Under the pieces are notes generated by a model, which ran no database searches, had not been told where the DNA came from, and saw only the letters and a list, made by a program, of their open reading frames with translations. Position numbers and translations under genes: made by a program. Positions 6,434 through 7,736 of a stretch of DNA of 7,736 bases are shown here, piece after piece. Within the stretch, counting starts at the first letter, position 1; every line of letters starts with the position of its first letter. Origin of the DNA: Deltaproteobacteria bacterium UBA5205 (GTDB lineage: Bacteria > Desulfobacterota > Syntrophorhabdia > Syntrophorhabdales > Syntrophorhabdaceae); assembly GCA_002412715.1 (NCBI GenBank), contig DHVP01000009.1, positions 1 to 7,736 of the forward strand, in the 5' to 3' direction.

Positions 6434-6462
6434 ATTATAGCCGCTATAAGGCCCCGGCACAA
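6434..6462 (-). promoter_or_regulatory. Sigma-70 promoter of the deacetylase gene
   Basis: On the minus strand TTGTGC (6462-6457) and a perfect -10 TATAAT (6439-6434) are separated by 17 bases. Transcription would start near 6427, about 25 bases before the ATG at 6402, leaving room for the ribosome site GGGAAG (6413-6408). Confidence 0.6.
6435..6449. promoter_or_regulatory. 15-bp palindrome over the -10, candidate operator in a divergent promoter
   Basis: TTATAGC-C-GCTATAA is a perfect 7+7 inverted repeat that covers most of the deacetylase -10. On the plus strand its right arm forms TATAAG (6445-6450), a possible -10 for the divergent membrane-protein gene, 17 bases after TTCCGA (6422-6427). 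A regulator bound here could affect both genes; alternatively the symmetry only reflects two facing -10 boxes. Confidence 0.42.
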
Positions 6463-6483
6463 GCTGGAACTACCCTTGGTAAA

Positions 6484-6502
6484 CCTGACAACGTTGGTCA
6501 GG
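6484..6502. repeat. Inverted repeat CCTGAC-N7-GTCAGG in the divergent region
   Basis: CCTGAC (6484-6489) and GTCAGG (6497-6502) are exact inverted arms around AACGTTG, giving a 19-base near-palindrome typical in size of a dimeric repressor site. It lies upstream of the -35 of the deacetylase promoter and between the two start codons. Confidence 0.35.
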
Positions 6503-6516
6503 GAGCTTTCAGGACA

Positions 6517-6546
6517 TTCCGCGGACGTCATCCTGAGGCCGCGGAA
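6517..6546 (+). repeat. 8-bp GC-rich inverted repeat just before the membrane-protein start
   Basis: TTCCGCGG (6517-6524) pairs perfectly with CCGCGGAA (6539-6546), with a 14-base spacer, and ends three bases before the ATG at 6550. In mRNA this stem would occupy the place where a ribosome site should be, and none is evident. It may be an operator or a translation-limiting hairpin. Confidence 0.4.
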
Positions 6547-6549
6547 CAT

Positions 6550-7614
6550 ATGCGCATCTTCCTTGAAAGATTCAAAGGAACCGTGATAATAGGTGTTGTG
6601 CGCAAGACGGTTCGATACGGCGGCATTGCTCTTCTGGGTATTGTGCTGGCCTTCATGATGATATGGTCGATCATGGCCATATACTATTCCAATATCGCCA
6701 GCGAGCCGGTGAAGGTCGTTCTCTGTGCGGTCTTCGGCCTTGCCGCCATGGCCGCATTTATCTTCTTTCCGCGCCGCGGGCTCACCACAGCCGGATTTCT
6801 TTTGGTTTTTCTTGGTATCGTTGTCTGGTGGTTGTCCATTCCCCCATCAAACGACCGCGTCTGGCAAAGGGAGGTGGCCGTACTGCCCTATGCCGTCATC
6901 ACGGGCGATGTCGTCACCCTGCGCAATATCCGCAATTTCGCGTATCGCACCGAAACGGATTTTGATGCCCGCTATTACGACAAAAGCTTCGACCTTAAAA
7001 AGCTGAGTTCCGTGGACCTCATCGCCGTCTACTGGATGGGCGACGCCATTGCCCATGTCATGCTCAGCTTCGGGTTTGAGGGAAAGGACTACGTCGCCTT
7101 TTCCATCGAAACCCGAAAAGAGGAGGGCGAAGACTATTCGACAATCAAAGGGTTCTTCAAGCAGTACGAGTTAATCTACATAGCAGGTGACGAGAGGGAC
7201 CTTATCCGCGTCAGGACCGACTACCGCAGGCCCGAGGAGGATGTCTATCTCTACCGCCTCAATCCCAGGCCGGAGAACCTGCGAGGGCTTTTCATCGAAT
7301 ATGTCCGCCAGATCAACAGCATGAGAGAGGAGCCCGAATGGTACAATACCCTCACAACGAACTGTACGACAAATATCGTCCGCCATGTGAGGGCCCTGGG
7401 CAGCCGGGCCAGATACAATTGGAAGATACTTCTGAGCGGATATGCCCCCCAGTACGCCTATGAAATGGGAGGGCTCTATTCGGGCGTCTCCTTCAAGGAA
7501 CTTAAGGAGCTCAGCTGCATCAACAAGAAAGCCCATACGATCGGCAACGATCCTGAATTCTCGCGCAAGATCAGGGAGGGCTTGCCGATGCCGGAAAGGA
7601 AGACAAACGATTAA
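6550..7614 (+). CDS. DUF4105 / Lnb N-terminal-domain membrane protein (predicted permuted papain-like enzyme)
   Basis: A 354-residue inner-membrane protein. Three hydrophobic segments (about 23-46, 53-73, 79-96) precede a soluble domain (100-354), probably periplasmic. Family hallmarks: PPSNDRVWQREVAVLPY, RNIRNFAYRTETDF, AIAHVMLSFGFEGKDY (His169), FSIETRKEEGEDYS (Glu187), GFFKQYELIY and YNTLTTNCTTNIVRHV (Asn271-Cys272). This matches PF13387 (DUF4105, the domain of Bacteroides Lnb, a lipoprotein N-acyltransferase). The order His first, Asn-Cys later resembles circularly permuted NlpC/P60-LRAT enzymes, so Cys272/His169 are likely catalytic and a hydrolase or acyl-transfer reaction is plausible; the substrate is unknown. 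The ATG at 6550 has no clear ribosome site; a GTG at 6583 preceded by AAAGGA is an alternative start. The gene diverges from the deacetylase. Confidence 0.88.
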   Translation: MRIFLERFKGTVIIGVVRKTVRYGGIALLGIVLAFMMIWSIMAIYYSNIASEPVKVVLCAVFGLAAMAAFIFFPRRGLTTAGFLLVFLGIVVWWLSIPPSNDRVWQREVAVLPYAVITGDVVTLRNIRNFAYRTETDFDARYYDKSFDLKKLSSVDLIAVYWMGDAIAHVMLSFGFEGKDYVAFSIETRKEEGEDYSTIKGFFKQYELIYIAGDERDLIRVRTDYRRPEEDVYLYRLNPRPENLRGLFIEYVRQINSMREEPEWYNTLTTNCTTNIVRHVRALGSRARYNWKILLSGYAPQYAYEMGGLYSGVSFKELKELSCINKKAHTIGNDPEFSRKIREGLPMPERKTND

Positions 7615-7615
7615 C

Positions 7616-7634
7616 CGGGCCTTTACGGCCGGGA
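7616..7634 (+). terminator. Weak stem-loop after the membrane-protein gene
   Basis: CCGG and CC just after the stop can pair with GGCCGG around TTTAC, with one bulged G. No T-run follows, so termination here is doubtful. The remaining bases to 7736 show no gene. Confidence 0.2.
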
Positions 7635-7736
7635 CCCGTTCCACCCCTTTCGGGAGGCAAGTCGCGAAATAGAGGAAACAGCAAAAGACTGTCTCACGTT
7701 TATCCCGTAAAAAACGCATACGCGTCAACTTAAGGG

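Noticed and set aside
6403..6549. 49-residue N-terminal extension of the deacetylase
   Set aside because: The family's N-terminus begins near the ATG at 6402, and a good promoter (TTGTGC-N17-TATAAT) lies within the supposed extension.

Overview
The window looks like a chromosomal piece of a Gram-negative bacterium with mid-range GC. My best guess is a syntroph or sulfate-reducer-like member of the former Deltaproteobacteria (Syntrophales or similar). That guess rests on family resemblance only: an RsbRD_N-PAS sensor, a single-chain ADP-forming acyl-CoA synthetase fused to a GNAT domain, and an AcuC-like deacetylase. No rRNA, tRNA, transposase or CRISPR array is visible.

Layout. Positions 1-114 are the 3' end of a gene on the + strand whose product ends in cysteine-containing 18-residue repeats. 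After a stem-loop, a + strand gene (347-1522) encodes an RsbRD_N-PAS sensor with a histidine-kinase-like helical end but no ATPase domain. A small tyrosine-rich lipoprotein gene (1770-1531, minus) converges on it. Then come about 630 bases without a convincing protein gene (1771-2403). They hold a 9-bp inverted repeat and a series of short hairpins (about 2096-2271) that reads best as a minus-strand structured RNA. From 5043 down to 2404 (minus) is an 879-residue ADP-forming acyl-CoA synthetase with a C-terminal GNAT acetyltransferase domain. Upstream of it, also minus, is an HDAC/AcuC-family deacetylase (6402-5266). Diverging from the deacetylase is a DUF4105/Lnb-N-type membrane protein (6550-7614, plus), followed by about 120 bases with no gene.

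How the genes may work together. The clearest functional unit is the synthetase-GNAT / deacetylase pair. One protein can in principle make or use acyl-CoA and may acylate lysines; the neighbour has every residue needed to remove acetyl groups. This recalls the acuA/acuC and Pat/deacetylase systems that control acetyl-CoA synthetases, but here the ligase and acetyltransferase are one chain. The GNAT acetyl-CoA loop is atypical (Trp in place of a Gly), so its activity is uncertain. A palindrome covers the -10 of the deacetylase promoter and a possible opposing -10 for the DUF4105 gene, so the two may share a control point. The left half (repeat protein, sensor, lipoprotein) shows no clear functional link to the right half.
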